This document shows positions 18,501-28,389 of a stretch of 64,000 nt of DNA, one piece after another; positions within the stretch are counted from its first letter, which is position 1, and every line of letters starts with the position of its first letter. The stretch lies in the NCBI RefSeq assembly GCF_041080625.1, contig NZ_CP163518.1, forward strand, positions 7,247,501-7,311,500. Direction: 5' to 3'. Source of the stretch: Streptomyces sp. CG1 (GTDB lineage: Bacteria; Actinomycetota; Actinomycetes; Streptomycetales; Streptomycetaceae). The position numbers and the translations under genes were made by a program. The notes under the pieces are model-generated. The model searched no databases, was not told the DNA's origin, and saw only the letters and a list, made by a program, of their open reading frames with translations.

Positions 18501-18866
18501 GGTGTCGTGGAGTCCGCGCGGCTGCACAAGATCACCAGCGGTCTGCTGCGGATCGCCGGGGATCTCGGGCTGCAGTCCATGGCCGACGGTGTGGACCTGC
18601 CGGAGCAGGTGGTCGCGCTGCGCGCGATGGGCTGCACACAGGGGCAGGGCATGGCGTTCGCCGGGCCGCTGGACGAGTACCGGCTGCGCCGGGCGCTGGG
18701 AACCGGCCACTATCCGGTCCCGCACGCTCCGGCGGAACCGGCGTTCGCCGGCAGTCTCAGGGAGCCGCAGGGGCGCGCGGGGGTGTACACAGGGGGTGTA
18801 CCCGCTGTCCTGGGAGGCGGTAGTGCCCTGCGTTCACATTCTGAGACTCCTGTCCCACCCACTTGA
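15546..18866 (+). CDS. Membrane PAS-GGDEF-EAL cyclic-di-GMP protein
   Basis: Up to 1106 residues. A Pro/Ala-rich segment (about 1-135) is followed by eight or more membrane helices (about 140-480), PAS (about 495-600), GGDEF (about 620-780) and EAL (about 800-1045). The GGDEF active site is intact (RLGGDEF near 701), with an inhibitory RxxD site (RQGD) five residues ahead. The EAL domain is altered: the EAL Glu motif reads SAQARW and DDFG reads DGFG, so phosphodiesterase activity is doubtful. It is probably a diguanylate cyclase; it recalls S. coelicolor SCO5511. ATG at 15546 is used but later starts (ATG 15663) are possible. The stop overlaps a TTGACA box at 18863. Confidence 0.9.
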   Translation: MSLSDDPGVSSRQGLRRRRTAPGMDISDFVRGATGDARPMDERSDAAEPPTAALAHGRAQARPPHQPSPAEAQRPQEAHAPSAPGPSGPGSGADREAPVSAPPSMTTALDGAVRAPLPQEASPRRPAAGEGTRTREQLVLALVCAAYAVGAAFDWGTGEMALIMGDFGLSAAAGTAAVSCFLYARNPRTRFRSAWLLFAVSSAMAALGNAVWGWYEVVLGQPMPSPSYADLFFLCFAPPAIVGLLVLAKRPVTKAGWICLGLDAWLIGGSLLTLSWSLALAQAARFDGPSVAHTALSLAYPLLDIALVSMVLALHFRRTPGNRTAVNTAIGALALTVMCDALFTSPLLHSSYHSGQLLDAGWFAGSLLLAYAPWAAPRGTGAQAAHVPDGHTRVVHEHLPGQRGTGHQHVSVPAPGGEHSRYLSGRPLTGSIAALTPYLAAAVCTLGILYNVLNGRRPDHVVLITAGAVVLALVIRQGIMLLDNITLTQELAQKENHFRSLVQGSSDVIMIAAPNGILRYVSPAAAGVYGRPAEELVGGELAGLIHPEDLGCVVHEVRRFLAASPLEEPTTRIECRFRSGDGGWLNVESTVNRHHGGLIFNSRDVTERVRLQAQLQHNAEHDPLTDLPNRALFTRRVQQALSGRRATDRGAALRNTAVLFIDLDGFKAVNDTIGHQAGDELLVQAARRLQEAVRQGDTASRLGGDEFAALIVGDGTRDRAARERNIQELAERLRVTLSQPYPIDGNDVRVNASIGVAFAEPGLGAGELLRNADLAMYRAKAAGKGRVELYKPQMQQDVVRKAELATRLRAALHDGEFTLLHQPVVCLDGGRITAVSAQARWRSSQGVLFTPAEFLRVAEDGDKTAELDRWILQEAVEQAAERAATGVVVPVTVRMSARRLLDRSMPLSSVEALLTRAGLPPGALVVELSETDPRISLDELERRLTSLSRLGVRIALDGFGSGHAAITALRRLPVDILKLDRSLVEGVVESARLHKITSGLLRIAGDLGLQSMADGVDLPEQVVALRAMGCTQGQGMAFAGPLDEYRLRRALGTGHYPVPHAPAEPAFAGSLREPQGRAGVYTGGVPAVLGGGSALRSHSETPVPPT

Positions 18867-18899
18867 CACCTGGTGTGCGTCAGGGGGAGGGTCAGTGCC

Positions 18900-18941
18900 A
18901 TGCGCACCCGAATTCTCGTACTTGGACAGCGCGTCGGCTGA
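18900..18941 (+). CDS. ilvB leader peptide
   Basis: A 13-residue ORF, MRTRILVLGQRVG, begins at ATG 18900 with GGGGGAGGG eight bases upstream. It contains Ile-Leu-Val-Leu and a later Val, read by ATT, CTC, GTA and CTT; ATT, GTA and CTT are rare in this genome. Ribosome stalling here under branched-chain amino acid shortage is the classical attenuation signal. It starts 33 bases after the GGDEF gene stop. TTGACA at 18863-18868 could be a -35 box but no good -10 is seen. Confidence 0.8.
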   Translation: MRTRILVLGQRVG

Positions 18942-18995
18942 GCTGGGACCCACCGGAGGACGATCCGGAATCCCCAGCGACCACACCGGCGCGCT

Positions 18996-19029
18996 CCCCT
19001 CGCTTGCCCTACGGCACGAGGGGTTTTTT
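18996..19029 (+). terminator. ilvB attenuator hairpin with U tract
   Basis: CCCCTCG (18996-19002) pairs with CGAGGGG (19017-19023), with four more pairs inside (TGCC/GGCA), and is followed at once by six T residues (19024-19029). Such a U tract is rare in this GC-rich sequence. It lies between the leader peptide and ilvB. A second hairpin follows at 19033-19051 (GCACGAG/CTCGTGC). Because GCACGAG also occurs at 19014-19020, CTCGTGC can pair with either copy. Confidence 0.82.
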
Positions 19030-19109
19030 GTTGCACGAGTGCCGCTCGTGCAGCGCTTGAACTCCGCACAAACCTCGCAAAAACCCTCAGCATCGAGAAG
19101 AGAATGCCG

Positions 19110-20957
19110 ATGACCGAGCAGGCCACCGGGGCCCATCCGCAGCCGCGGCCCCGATCCGGAGGACAGCAGTCCGCCCCCGTCGAGCACGTCACGGGTGCGC
19201 AGTCCCTGATCCGCTCCCTCGAGGAGGTCGGCGCTGAGACGGTATTCGGTATCCCCGGCGGCGCGATCCTGCCGGCGTACGACCCGCTGATGGACTCCAC
19301 CCGGGTGCGCCACGTCCTGGTCCGCCACGAGCAGGGCGCCGGCCACGCGGCCACCGGCTATGCGCAGGCCACCGGCAAGGTCGGCGTGTGCATGGCGACG
19401 AGCGGCCCGGGCGCCACCAACCTGGTCACGCCGATCGCCGACGCGCACATGGACTCCGTCCCGCTGGTCGCGATCACCGGTCAGGTCGCCTCGAAGTCGA
19501 TCGGCACGGACGCCTTCCAGGAGGCGGACATCGTCGGCATCACCATGCCGATCACCAAGCACAACTTCCTCGTCACCAAGGCGGAGGACATCCCCCGGGT
19601 CATCGCGCAGGCGTTCCACATCGCCTCCACCGGCCGCCCTGGCCCGGTCCTGGTCGACATCGCCAAGGACGCCCTCCAGGCGAAGACGACCTTCTCCTGG
19701 CCGCCCACCATGGACCTGCCCGGCTACCGCCCGGTGACCAAGCCGCACGCCAAGCAGATCCGCGAGGCGGCCAAGCTGATCACCTCCGCCAGGCGGCCCG
19801 TCCTCTACGTCGGCGGCGGCGTCCTCAAGGCGCAGGCCACCGCCGAGCTGAAGGTCCTCGCCGAACTCACCGGAGCGCCCGTCACCACCACCCTGATGGC
19901 GCTCGGCGCGTTCCCCGACAGCCACCCGCTGCACGTGGGAATGCCGGGCATGCACGGTGCGGTCACCGCCGTCACCGCGCTGCAGAAGGCCGACCTGATC
20001 GTCGCCCTCGGCGCCCGCTTCGACGACCGCGTCACCGGCAAGCTGGACAGCTTCGCCCCGTACGCCAAGATCGTCCACGCCGACATCGACCCGGCGGAGA
20101 TCGGCAAGAACCGCGCCGCCGACGTGCCGATCGTCGGTGACGCCCGCGAGGTCATCGCCGACCTGGTCCAGGCCGTGCAGAAGGAGCACAGCGAGGGCCA
20201 CAAGGGCGACTACACCGCCTGGTGGAGCGACCTGAACCGCTGGCGCGAGACCTACCCGCTCGGCTACGACCAGCCCGAGGACGGCTCGCTCTCCCCGCAG
20301 CAGGTCATCGAGCGCATCGGCCAACTCGCGCCCGAGGGCACGATCTTCGCGGCGGGCGTCGGCCAGCATCAGATGTGGTCCGCGCACTTCATCCAGTACG
20401 AGAAGCCCGCCACCTGGCTCAACTCCGGCGGCGCCGGAACCATGGGCTACGCGGTCCCGGCCGCCATGGGTGCCAAGGCCGGACAGCCGGAGCACACGGT
20501 CTGGGCGATCGACGGCGACGGCTGCTTCCAGATGACCAACCAGGAACTGACCACCTGCGCGCTGAACAACATCCCGATCAAGGTCGCCATCATCAACAAC
20601 GGCGCCCTCGGGATGGTCCGCCAGTGGCAGACCCTGTTCTACAACCAGCGCTACTCCAACACCGTGCTGCACAGCGGTCCGGAGGACATCAACCCGGACG
20701 CGAAGGGCACGCGCGTGCCGGACTTCGTGAAGCTGTCCGAGGCGATGGGCTGTGTGGGCCTGCGCTGCGAGCGCCCGGAGGACCTGGACAAGGTCATCGA
20801 AGAGGCGAACTCCATCAACGACCGCCCGGTCGTCATCGACTTCATCGTGCACGAGGACGCGATGGTGTGGCCGATGGTCGCCGCCGGCACCTCCAACGAC
20901 GAGATCATGGCCGCCCGGGACGTTCGCCCCGACTTCGGCGACAACGAAGACGACTGA
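19110..20957 (+). CDS. ilvB: Acetolactate synthase, catalytic subunit
   Basis: A 615-residue ThDP enzyme that condenses two pyruvates to acetolactate (Val/Leu) or pyruvate with 2-ketobutyrate to acetohydroxybutyrate (Ile). The activating Glu is in [17 protein letters not shown]. The ThDP-Mg motif runs from [14 protein letters not shown] to IINNGALGM near the C-terminus. The length fits the AHAS I/III type. ATG at 19110 is preferred to 19104 because GAGAAGAGA is then better spaced. It is the first structural gene of ilvB-ilvN, 22 bases ahead of ilvN, and is probably controlled by the upstream attenuator. Confidence 0.97.
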   Translation: MTEQATGAHPQPRPRSGGQQSAPVEHVTGAQSLIRSLEEVGAETVFGIPGGAILPAYDPLMDSTRVRHVLVRHEQGAGHAATGYAQATGKVGVCMATSGPGATNLVTPIADAHMDSVPLVAITGQVASKSIGTDAFQEADIVGITMPITKHNFLVTKAEDIPRVIAQAFHIASTGRPGPVLVDIAKDALQAKTTFSWPPTMDLPGYRPVTKPHAKQIREAAKLITSARRPVLYVGGGVLKAQATAELKVLAELTGAPVTTTLMALGAFPDSHPLHVGMPGMHGAVTAVTALQKADLIVALGARFDDRVTGKLDSFAPYAKIVHADIDPAEIGKNRAADVPIVGDAREVIADLVQAVQKEHSEGHKGDYTAWWSDLNRWRETYPLGYDQPEDGSLSPQQVIERIGQLAPEGTIFAAGVGQHQMWSAHFIQYEKPATWLNSGGAGTMGYAVPAAMGAKAGQPEHTVWAIDGDGCFQMTNQELTTCALNNIPIKVAIINNGALGMVRQWQTLFYNQRYSNTVLHSGPEDINPDAKGTRVPDFVKLSEAMGCVGLRCERPEDLDKVIEEANSINDRPVVIDFIVHEDAMVWPMVAAGTSNDEIMAARDVRPDFGDNEDD

Positions 20958-20978
20958 GCGAGAGAGACGTAAAAGACC

Positions 20979-22672
<1,694 letters not shown>

Positions 22673-22683
22673 GCCTCACGTCA

Positions 22684-22712
22684 GGGGGCCGGGGCAGACT
22701 GCTCCGGCCCCC
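22684..22712 (+). terminator. Intrinsic terminator after ilvC
   Basis: GGGGGCCGG (22684-22692) pairs with CCGGCCCCC (22704-22712) around an 11-base loop, then a pyrimidine-rich CCTCTTCC run. It lies 11 bases after the ilvC stop and separates ilvC from serA. Confidence 0.75.
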
Positions 22713-22914
22713 CTCTTCCATCTGTTGTCCACCCCGTCCAGCACCGGACGGGTGATCCTTCCGCAGAGGCGCAAGACGGACTGCTCAGCGCCACTACACT
22801 GCTGCACAACACGCGTCAGGCCCACAGCGTCGTGCGTCTTCCGCAGCTAGCCCCTCCTCCGCCTGCGGCCGTCGGGACGGCCGTCCGCATGCTCTGGACT
22901 TGTGAGGACCTCAC

Positions 22915-24504
22915 GTGAGCTCGAAACCCGTCGTACTCATCGCTGAAGAGCTGTCGCCCGCGACCGTGGACGCACTCGGCCCGGACTTCGAGATCCGGCA
23001 CACCAACGGAGCGGACCGAGCCGAACTGCTCCCCGCCATCGCCGACGTCGACGCGATCCTGATCCGTTCTGCCACCAAGGTCGACGCCGAGGCCGTCGCC
23101 GCGGCGAAGAAGCTCAAGGTCGTCGCCCGCGCCGGCGTCGGCCTGGACAACGTCGACGTCTCGGCCGCCACCAAGGCCGGCGTGATGGTCGTCAACGCCC
23201 CGACCTCCAACATCGTGACCGCCGCCGAGCTGGCCTGCGGTCTGATCCTCGCCACCGCCCGCAACATCCCGCAGGCCAACGCCGCGCTGAAGAACGGCGA
23301 GTGGAAGCGCAGCAAGTACACGGGCGTCGAGCTGGCCGAGAAGACCCTCGGTGTCGTCGGCCTCGGCCGCATCGGCGCCCTGGTCGCCCAGCGGATGTCC
23401 GCCTTCGGCATGAAGGTCGTCGCCTACGACCCCTATGTGCAGCCCGCGCGGGCCGCGCAGATGGGCGTCAAGGTGCTGTCCCTGGACGAGCTGCTCGAGG
23501 TCTCCGACTTCATCACCGTCCACCTGCCCAAGACCCCCGAGACCCTCGGCCTCATCGGCGACGAGGCGCTGCGCAAGGTCAAGCCGAGCGTGCGCATCGT
23601 CAACGCCGCGCGCGGTGGCATCGTCGACGAGGAGGCGCTGTACGCGGCGCTGAAGGAGGGCCGGGTCGCCGGCGCCGGCCTCGACGTGTACGCCAAGGAG
23701 CCCTGCACCGACTCCCCGCTCTTCGAGCTCGACCAGGTGGTCTGCACCCCGCACCTCGGCGCCTCCACGGACGAGGCCCAGGAGAAGGCGGGTATCGCCG
23801 TCGCCAAGTCGGTGCGCCTCGCGCTCGCCGGTGAGCTGGTCCCGGACGCGGTGAACGTCCAGGGCGGTGTCATCGCCGAGGACGTCAAGCCCGGTCTGCC
23901 GCTCGCCGAGCGCCTCGGCCGTATCTTCACGGCGCTCGCCGGCGAGGTCGCCCACCGCCTCGATGTCGAGGTCTACGGCGAGATCACCCAGCACGACGTG
24001 AAGGTGCTGGAGCTGTCCGCGCTCAAGGGTGTCTTCGAGGACGTCGTCGACGAGACGGTGTCGTACGTCAACGCGCCGCTGTTCGCGCAGGAGCGTGGCG
24101 TCGAGGTTCGGCTGACCACCAGCTCCGAGGCGAACGAGCACCGCAACGTCGTCACCGTGCGCGGCACCCTCGCCAGCGGCGAGGAGGTGTCGGTCTCCGG
24201 CACGCTGGCCGGCCCGAAGCACCTCCAGAAGATCGTCGCGGTCGGCGACTACGACGTCGACCTCGCCCTCGCCGACCACATGGTCGTCCTGCGCTACGAG
24301 GACCGTCCCGGTGTCGTCGGCACCGTCGGTCGCATCCTCGGCGAGGCGGGCATCAACATCGCCGGCATGCAGGTCGCTCGCGCAGCGGTGGGCGGTGAAG
24401 CGTTGGCTGTGCTTACTGTCGATGACACGGTGGCCGCCGGTGTGCTGGCCGAGGTGGCTTCCGAGATCGGTGCGACGTCCGCCCGCTCGGTGAACCTGGT
24501 CTAA
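22915..24504 (+). CDS. serA: D-3-phosphoglycerate dehydrogenase
   Basis: A 529-residue long-form enzyme that starts serine synthesis by oxidising 3-phosphoglycerate with NAD. The NAD loop is LGVVGLGRIGALVAQ; catalytic Arg is in NAARGGIVDEEAL and His in PHLGASTDEAQEKAG. The long form carries an intervening (ASB) domain at about 315-450 and a C-terminal ACT domain (RYEDRPGVVGTVGRILGEAG), the expected serine-feedback site. GTG at 22915 follows GTGAGGACC. It has its own 242-base leader after the ilvC terminator, and a perfect 21-bp hairpin follows it. Confidence 0.96.
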   Translation: MSSKPVVLIAEELSPATVDALGPDFEIRHTNGADRAELLPAIADVDAILIRSATKVDAEAVAAAKKLKVVARAGVGLDNVDVSAATKAGVMVVNAPTSNIVTAAELACGLILATARNIPQANAALKNGEWKRSKYTGVELAEKTLGVVGLGRIGALVAQRMSAFGMKVVAYDPYVQPARAAQMGVKVLSLDELLEVSDFITVHLPKTPETLGLIGDEALRKVKPSVRIVNAARGGIVDEEALYAALKEGRVAGAGLDVYAKEPCTDSPLFELDQVVCTPHLGASTDEAQEKAGIAVAKSVRLALAGELVPDAVNVQGGVIAEDVKPGLPLAERLGRIFTALAGEVAHRLDVEVYGEITQHDVKVLELSALKGVFEDVVDETVSYVNAPLFAQERGVEVRLTTSSEANEHRNVVTVRGTLASGEEVSVSGTLAGPKHLQKIVAVGDYDVDLALADHMVVLRYEDRPGVVGTVGRILGEAGINIAGMQVARAAVGGEALAVLTVDDTVAAGVLAEVASEIGATSARSVNLV

Positions 24505-24515
24505 AACATTCTGAA

Positions 24516-24559
24516 AACGCGCCGGACGGGCTGAGAGATCTCAGCCCGTCCGGCGCGTT
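24516..24559 (+). terminator. Bidirectional terminator between serA and MFS gene
   Basis: A perfect inverted repeat of 21 bases per arm (24516-24536 and 24539-24559; AACGCGCCGGACGGGCTGAG on the left) separates two convergent genes. Runs of A on the left and T on the right suit termination in both directions. Confidence 0.88.
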
Positions 24560-24567
24560 CTCGTGCC

Positions 24568-26109
24568 CTACTTCTCGTCCCGCACCTCGATCCTCCGCAG
24601 CGTCACCGCCGCCCCCACCGCCGCCAGCGTCACCACCACCGCCCCGGCGATCGCCGCGCCCTGGAAGCCGTCGGTGAACGCCTGCCGGGCCGTGGCGAGG
24701 AGGGACGCACCGGCCCCGCCGGGGAGTTGCGCGGCCGTGGCGAGGGCGTCGCCCAGGGATTCGCGCGCCCCGGCCGGGGCGGAGGCCCGCATCTCCTGGC
24801 GGTAGACCGCCGTACCGATGGAACCGAGGACGGCCATGCCGAGCGCGCCGCCGAACTGGGTGCCGGTCTCCAGCAGTGAGGAGGCCGTGCCCGCCCGCTC
24901 CACCGGGGCGCTGCGCATGGCCAGATCGACCAGCTGGGACGTGATCGCGACCATCCCGCAGGCGAGCACGCCTGCCCCGGCGAGCACCAGCCACAGCGAG
25001 TCCGTGCCGAGGAAGGCCAGCATCGAGAAACCGGCCGTCATGGCCACGAAGCCGCCGGCGACGACGTAACCCCGGTTGACGCCCCGCTGGACGAGCTGTG
25101 CGGTGACCGGACCGGCGAAGCCGATGAACACCGAGGGCAGCAGGCTCCACAGGGCCGCCGCCAGCGGACCCTTGCCGAGGACCGACTGCAGGTACTGCGT
25201 GGTGAAGATGGCCGAGCCCATCATGGCGAGGGCGGCGACGAGGTTCAGGACCAGCGCCGGGGCGAAACCGTGGCCCTTCAGCAGGGCCGGCGGGATCAGC
25301 GGAGAGGCCCCCCTGCGCTGCCGGCGGACGAACAGGGCCGCGAAGAGCAGGCCGACGGTGATCGAGACGATGTACAGCGGGTGCCAGCCTTCGGAGGGGA
25401 TCTCCTTCAGGCCGTAGATCACGGGGAGTACGGCGGCCATCGACAGCGGGACGCTCAGCCAGTCGAAACGGCCCGGGTCCGGGTCCTTCGACTCCGGCAG
25501 CAGCACCGGGCCGAGGAGCAGCAGGAGCACCATCGCGGGCAGGTTGACCAGGAAGACCGAGCCCCACCAGAAGTGCTCGACGAGCAGGCCGCTCATCACC
25601 GAGCCGAGCGCGATACCGCCGGTCATCACGCCGGACCACAGGCCGATCGCCTTCGCCCGCTGGCCCGGGTCGGTGAACATCGTGCGCAGCAGCGCCATCG
25701 TGGACGGCATCAGGGTCGCGCCGCCGATGCCGAGGATCGCGCGGGCCGCGATCAGGGCCTCCGCGCTGTTCGCGTAGGCCGCGAGGAGCGAGGCGGTGCC
25801 GAAGGCGGCGGCGCCCATGAGGAGGAGCCTGCGACGGCCGATGCGGTCGCCGAGCGAGCCCATCGTCATCAGCAGGCCGGCCAGGACGAAGCCGTAGATG
25901 TCGTAGATCCACAGCTGCTGGGTGCCGCTCGGGTGTAGGTCCGCGCTGATCGCGGGGGTCGCGAAGTACAGGACGGAGACGTCCATCGAGACCAGCAGCA
26001 GCGGCAGCATCAGCACGCCGAGAGCGGTCCACTCGCGCCGTCCGGCGCGGGCGGGGGCGGCGTTGCCGGCGCCGACAGAGGGCGTGGTGCCCGTCGAGTT
26101 CGTCGTCAT
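24568..26109 (-). CDS. MFS multidrug efflux transporter, DHA2 family
   Basis: A 513-residue, 14-helix proton antiporter. The DHA2 landmarks are seen: VSMDVSVLYFATPAI in helix 1, the loop GSLGDRIGRRRLL after helix 2, and SGVMTGGIALGSVMSG (motif C, antiporter) in helix 5. It probably exports a toxic compound. ATG at 26109 is used. It is divergent from a TetR gene with a 110-base gap that carries direct repeats, so control by that TetR is the natural reading. Confidence 0.92.
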   Translation of the reverse strand: MTTNSTGTTPSVGAGNAAPARAGRREWTALGVLMLPLLLVSMDVSVLYFATPAISADLHPSGTQQLWIYDIYGFVLAGLLMTMGSLGDRIGRRRLLLMGAAAFGTASLLAAYANSAEALIAARAILGIGGATLMPSTMALLRTMFTDPGQRAKAIGLWSGVMTGGIALGSVMSGLLVEHFWWGSVFLVNLPAMVLLLLLGPVLLPESKDPDPGRFDWLSVPLSMAAVLPVIYGLKEIPSEGWHPLYIVSITVGLLFAALFVRRQRRGASPLIPPALLKGHGFAPALVLNLVAALAMMGSAIFTTQYLQSVLGKGPLAAALWSLLPSVFIGFAGPVTAQLVQRGVNRGYVVAGGFVAMTAGFSMLAFLGTDSLWLVLAGAGVLACGMVAITSQLVDLAMRSAPVERAGTASSLLETGTQFGGALGMAVLGSIGTAVYRQEMRASAPAGARESLGDALATAAQLPGGAGASLLATARQAFTDGFQGAAIAGAVVVTLAAVGAAVTLRRIEVRDEK

Positions 26110-26139
26110 GCCAGCGACTGTACGGGCGTCCTAAACGAT

Positions 26140-26196
26140 TGTCTAGAACGGATGTATAAGTCGATCGTATAAGTCATCTGTCTAGGACGGCCGTAT
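26140..26196 (+). promoter_or_regulatory. Candidate TetR operator region (direct repeats)
   Basis: Two 18-base copies, TGTCTAGAACGGATGTAT (26140-26157) and TGTCTAGGACGGCCGTAT (26179-26196), lie 39 bases apart. Between them GTATAAGTC occurs twice (26154-26162 and 26167-26175). The stretch is AT-rich against its surroundings and lies exactly between the divergent efflux and TetR genes. It probably holds both promoters and the repressor sites. Confidence 0.6.
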
Positions 26197-26219
26197 GGAT
26201 CGACGGTAGGGTGATGCGC

Positions 26220-26816
26220 ATGGGACACCGTGAGGATCTGCTCGAAGGCGCCAAGCGCTGCCTGCTGGAGAAGGGGTTTCTGCGCACGACCGCGCGGGAC
26301 ATCGTCAAGGAGTCGGGCACCAACCTGGCGTCGATCGGCTACCACTACGGGTCGAAGGCGGAGTTGCTGGTGCAGGCCTACATCTCGCTGATCGAGGGTG
26401 TGGGGGAGCGGTTCGACCCGGGGCTCGGCGGGAAGGTGACGCAGCCTCCCGGGTCGCTGGAGCGCTTCCGGGAGGTGTGGACGAGCATCATCCGTACGGT
26501 GCCCGAGTCGCGGGCGATCTGGCTGCTCAGCTTCGAGCTGATGTTCCAGGACGAGCGGCTGGAGGAGGTGCGCAAGCTGCTGGCCGAGGCGCAGAAGGAA
26601 GGCCGCTCGGGCCTCGCGGCCATGTTCAGTGGTGTCCCGGAGGCCGACCTCGACCAGGAGGCGGCGGAGACCGAGGGCCGCCTCTACCAGACCCTGCTCA
26701 ACGGCCTCATGGTCCAGTGGCTCTTCGACCCCGACTCGGCCACCACCGCCGAGCAGCTCACGGAGGGCCTGCGCAGGGTCATCGAGGCAGCGAGCAACTT
26801 TTCAGCCCGGGCCTGA
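26220..26816 (+). CDS. TetR/AcrR-family regulator
   Basis: About 198 residues. The N-terminal helix-turn-helix is canonical (AKRCLLEKGFLRTTARDIVKE, recognition helix near NLASIGYHYGSKAELL). The C-terminal ligand domain is all-helical. ATG at 26220 is preferred because GGTAGGG stands about eight bases upstream; GTG 26211 and ATG 26214 are in frame. It is divergent from the DHA2 pump and is the obvious repressor of it. The 175 bases after the stop hold no gene or hairpin that I could see. Confidence 0.9.
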   Translation: MGHREDLLEGAKRCLLEKGFLRTTARDIVKESGTNLASIGYHYGSKAELLVQAYISLIEGVGERFDPGLGGKVTQPPGSLERFREVWTSIIRTVPESRAIWLLSFELMFQDERLEEVRKLLAEAQKEGRSGLAAMFSGVPEADLDQEAAETEGRLYQTLLNGLMVQWLFDPDSATTAEQLTEGLRRVIEAASNFSARA

Positions 26817-26991
26817 GGTGCCCAGCCGCGCCCGTACCGTCCTGCCGACCTCCGCCCCGCTCCAACTCGGCCAGCCGCAGCCACCGAACTGGCTCCTGAG
26901 CACGCTTGGTTCAAGTCCTCCTGCAGCCCCGCCCTCCTCCCCTCCCGCGCCTGGGCGGAGTTCATCGGCCACCTCGCCGGGAACTGAGAAC

Positions 26992-28224
26992 TCAGAGCCG
27001 CGCCCGCTTCAGCGCCATGTGCAGCAGCAGCCGGTCCTCGCCGTCGTCCAGGTCGAGGCCGGTCAGCTGCTCCACGCGGGACAGGCGGTAGTACAGCGTC
27101 TGCCGGTGGATGCCCAGCGCAGCGGCCGCGCGGCCGGCCTGGCCCGCGCAGTCGAGGTAGACCTCGGCGGTGCGGGCCAGCTCCCGATGGGCGGGGGAGA
27201 GGAGCGCGCCGACCACGGAATCGTGCGCGGCCTGCGGTGGCAGCGCGGTCAGCAGCCGGTACGGCCCGATGCGCGCCCACTCCGCGACCGGCCCGAACCG
27301 CGGCTCGGCCAGCGCGGCGCGCGCGGCGGCGGACGCCTCCTGCCACACCGTCCAGAGGTCGGCGAGGCCGACGCGGGGATCTCCGATGCCGGCCGCGCAC
27401 ACGGCACCCGCGGCGGCCCGGACCCCGGCCCCGCGCGCCCCCTCGGCCTCCTTCAGCAACCGCGCGGCCGCTGCCTGCACGGGGGTGCTCACCTCCGTGG
27501 TCCGCAGCCGGAGCAGCACCGCGAGGCTCTGCCCCGACGCACCCCACGGGAGCGTGCACAGCGCCGCGGCATGCGGGATCGTACGGGCGGCCGGGGCGTC
27601 GTCCGGGTCGGCCGACGGCCACGGGGCGACGCACACCAGGGTGAGCGGGCCGTCGGCGCGGGGGCCGAGCGCGGTGCGGAGTTCAGCCACCGCCATGTCC
27701 CGCTGCCAGCCGCGCTCCGCGGTGAGCACCGCCCGCAGCTCCCGGCTCAGCCCGGCCCCGGCCTCCGCCTCGTCCGCGAGCAGCGCGCCGATCCGGCCGG
27801 CCACCTCCATCGCGGCGGCCAGCTGTGTGTCCGTCGGCCCCGGATCGCCCTCCAGCAGCCAGACGTAGCCGAGTACGACTCCCCGATGGCGTACCGGGAG
27901 GCAGATCCGGCCGCGGTAGACCCCGGCCTCCGTGCTCGGCGGAATCCGCACCGGGCCGGTCGCGCGGGTGATGCCGAAGCCCTCGAACCACGCCCGGACG
28001 GTCGCCGTGGAGCGCCGGGTCAGGATCGAGCGGGTGCGCACCGGGTCCAGTGCGCTGGGATCCAGCTCGTCGTCGCTGTCGTACGCGCCGAAGGCGATCA
28101 GCTCGAAGTCGCGGTTCTCCAGGGTCGCCGGGACGCCCAGCAGCTCCGAGATCTCGTCGACCAGCTCCTGGTAGTCACCCTTGAACGCCTTGAAATCCGC
28201 CGCCACTCGGGCATTCTCTCTCAT
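26992..28224 (-). CDS. PucR-type regulator of proline catabolism genes
   Basis: About 410 residues. The C-terminus carries the PucR helix-turn-helix ([20 protein letters not shown]) and the GGDEF-like middle part expected in this family; the N-terminal half resembles a GAF-like sensor ([13 protein letters not shown]). ATG at 28224 ([11 protein letters not shown]) follows GAAGG at fair distance; GTG at 28293 would add 23 residues. It is divergent from proline dehydrogenase. From its position it likely activates the two proline genes when proline is present; that role is inference. Confidence 0.85.
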   Translation of the reverse strand: MRENARVAADFKAFKGDYQELVDEISELLGVPATLENRDFELIAFGAYDSDDELDPSALDPVRTRSILTRRSTATVRAWFEGFGITRATGPVRIPPSTEAGVYRGRICLPVRHRGVVLGYVWLLEGDPGPTDTQLAAAMEVAGRIGALLADEAEAGAGLSRELRAVLTAERGWQRDMAVAELRTALGPRADGPLTLVCVAPWPSADPDDAPAARTIPHAAALCTLPWGASGQSLAVLLRLRTTEVSTPVQAAAARLLKEAEGARGAGVRAAAGAVCAAGIGDPRVGLADLWTVWQEASAAARAALAEPRFGPVAEWARIGPYRLLTALPPQAAHDSVVGALLSPAHRELARTAEVYLDCAGQAGRAAAALGIHRQTLYYRLSRVEQLTGLDLDDGEDRLLLHMALKRARL

Positions 28225-28389
28225 TTCCTGACGGCCTTCATACAGCTGTCTGAGATCCAGGGCACGGATGCGTGACAGCTGTCGATGGCTCACGATCGGA
28301 GTGATCCTTAGGTTTCACGGTGGTTCTCCGTGCCGTACCCGAATCGTCGGGTGACGGCCGTATTTGGTGCTTGTCTGTGGAGGTGCCCC

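Noticed and set aside
18863-18868. TTGACA as -35 box of the ilvB promoter
   Set aside because: The spacing region has no acceptable -10 hexamer, so the promoter is not called, although the hexamer is noted.
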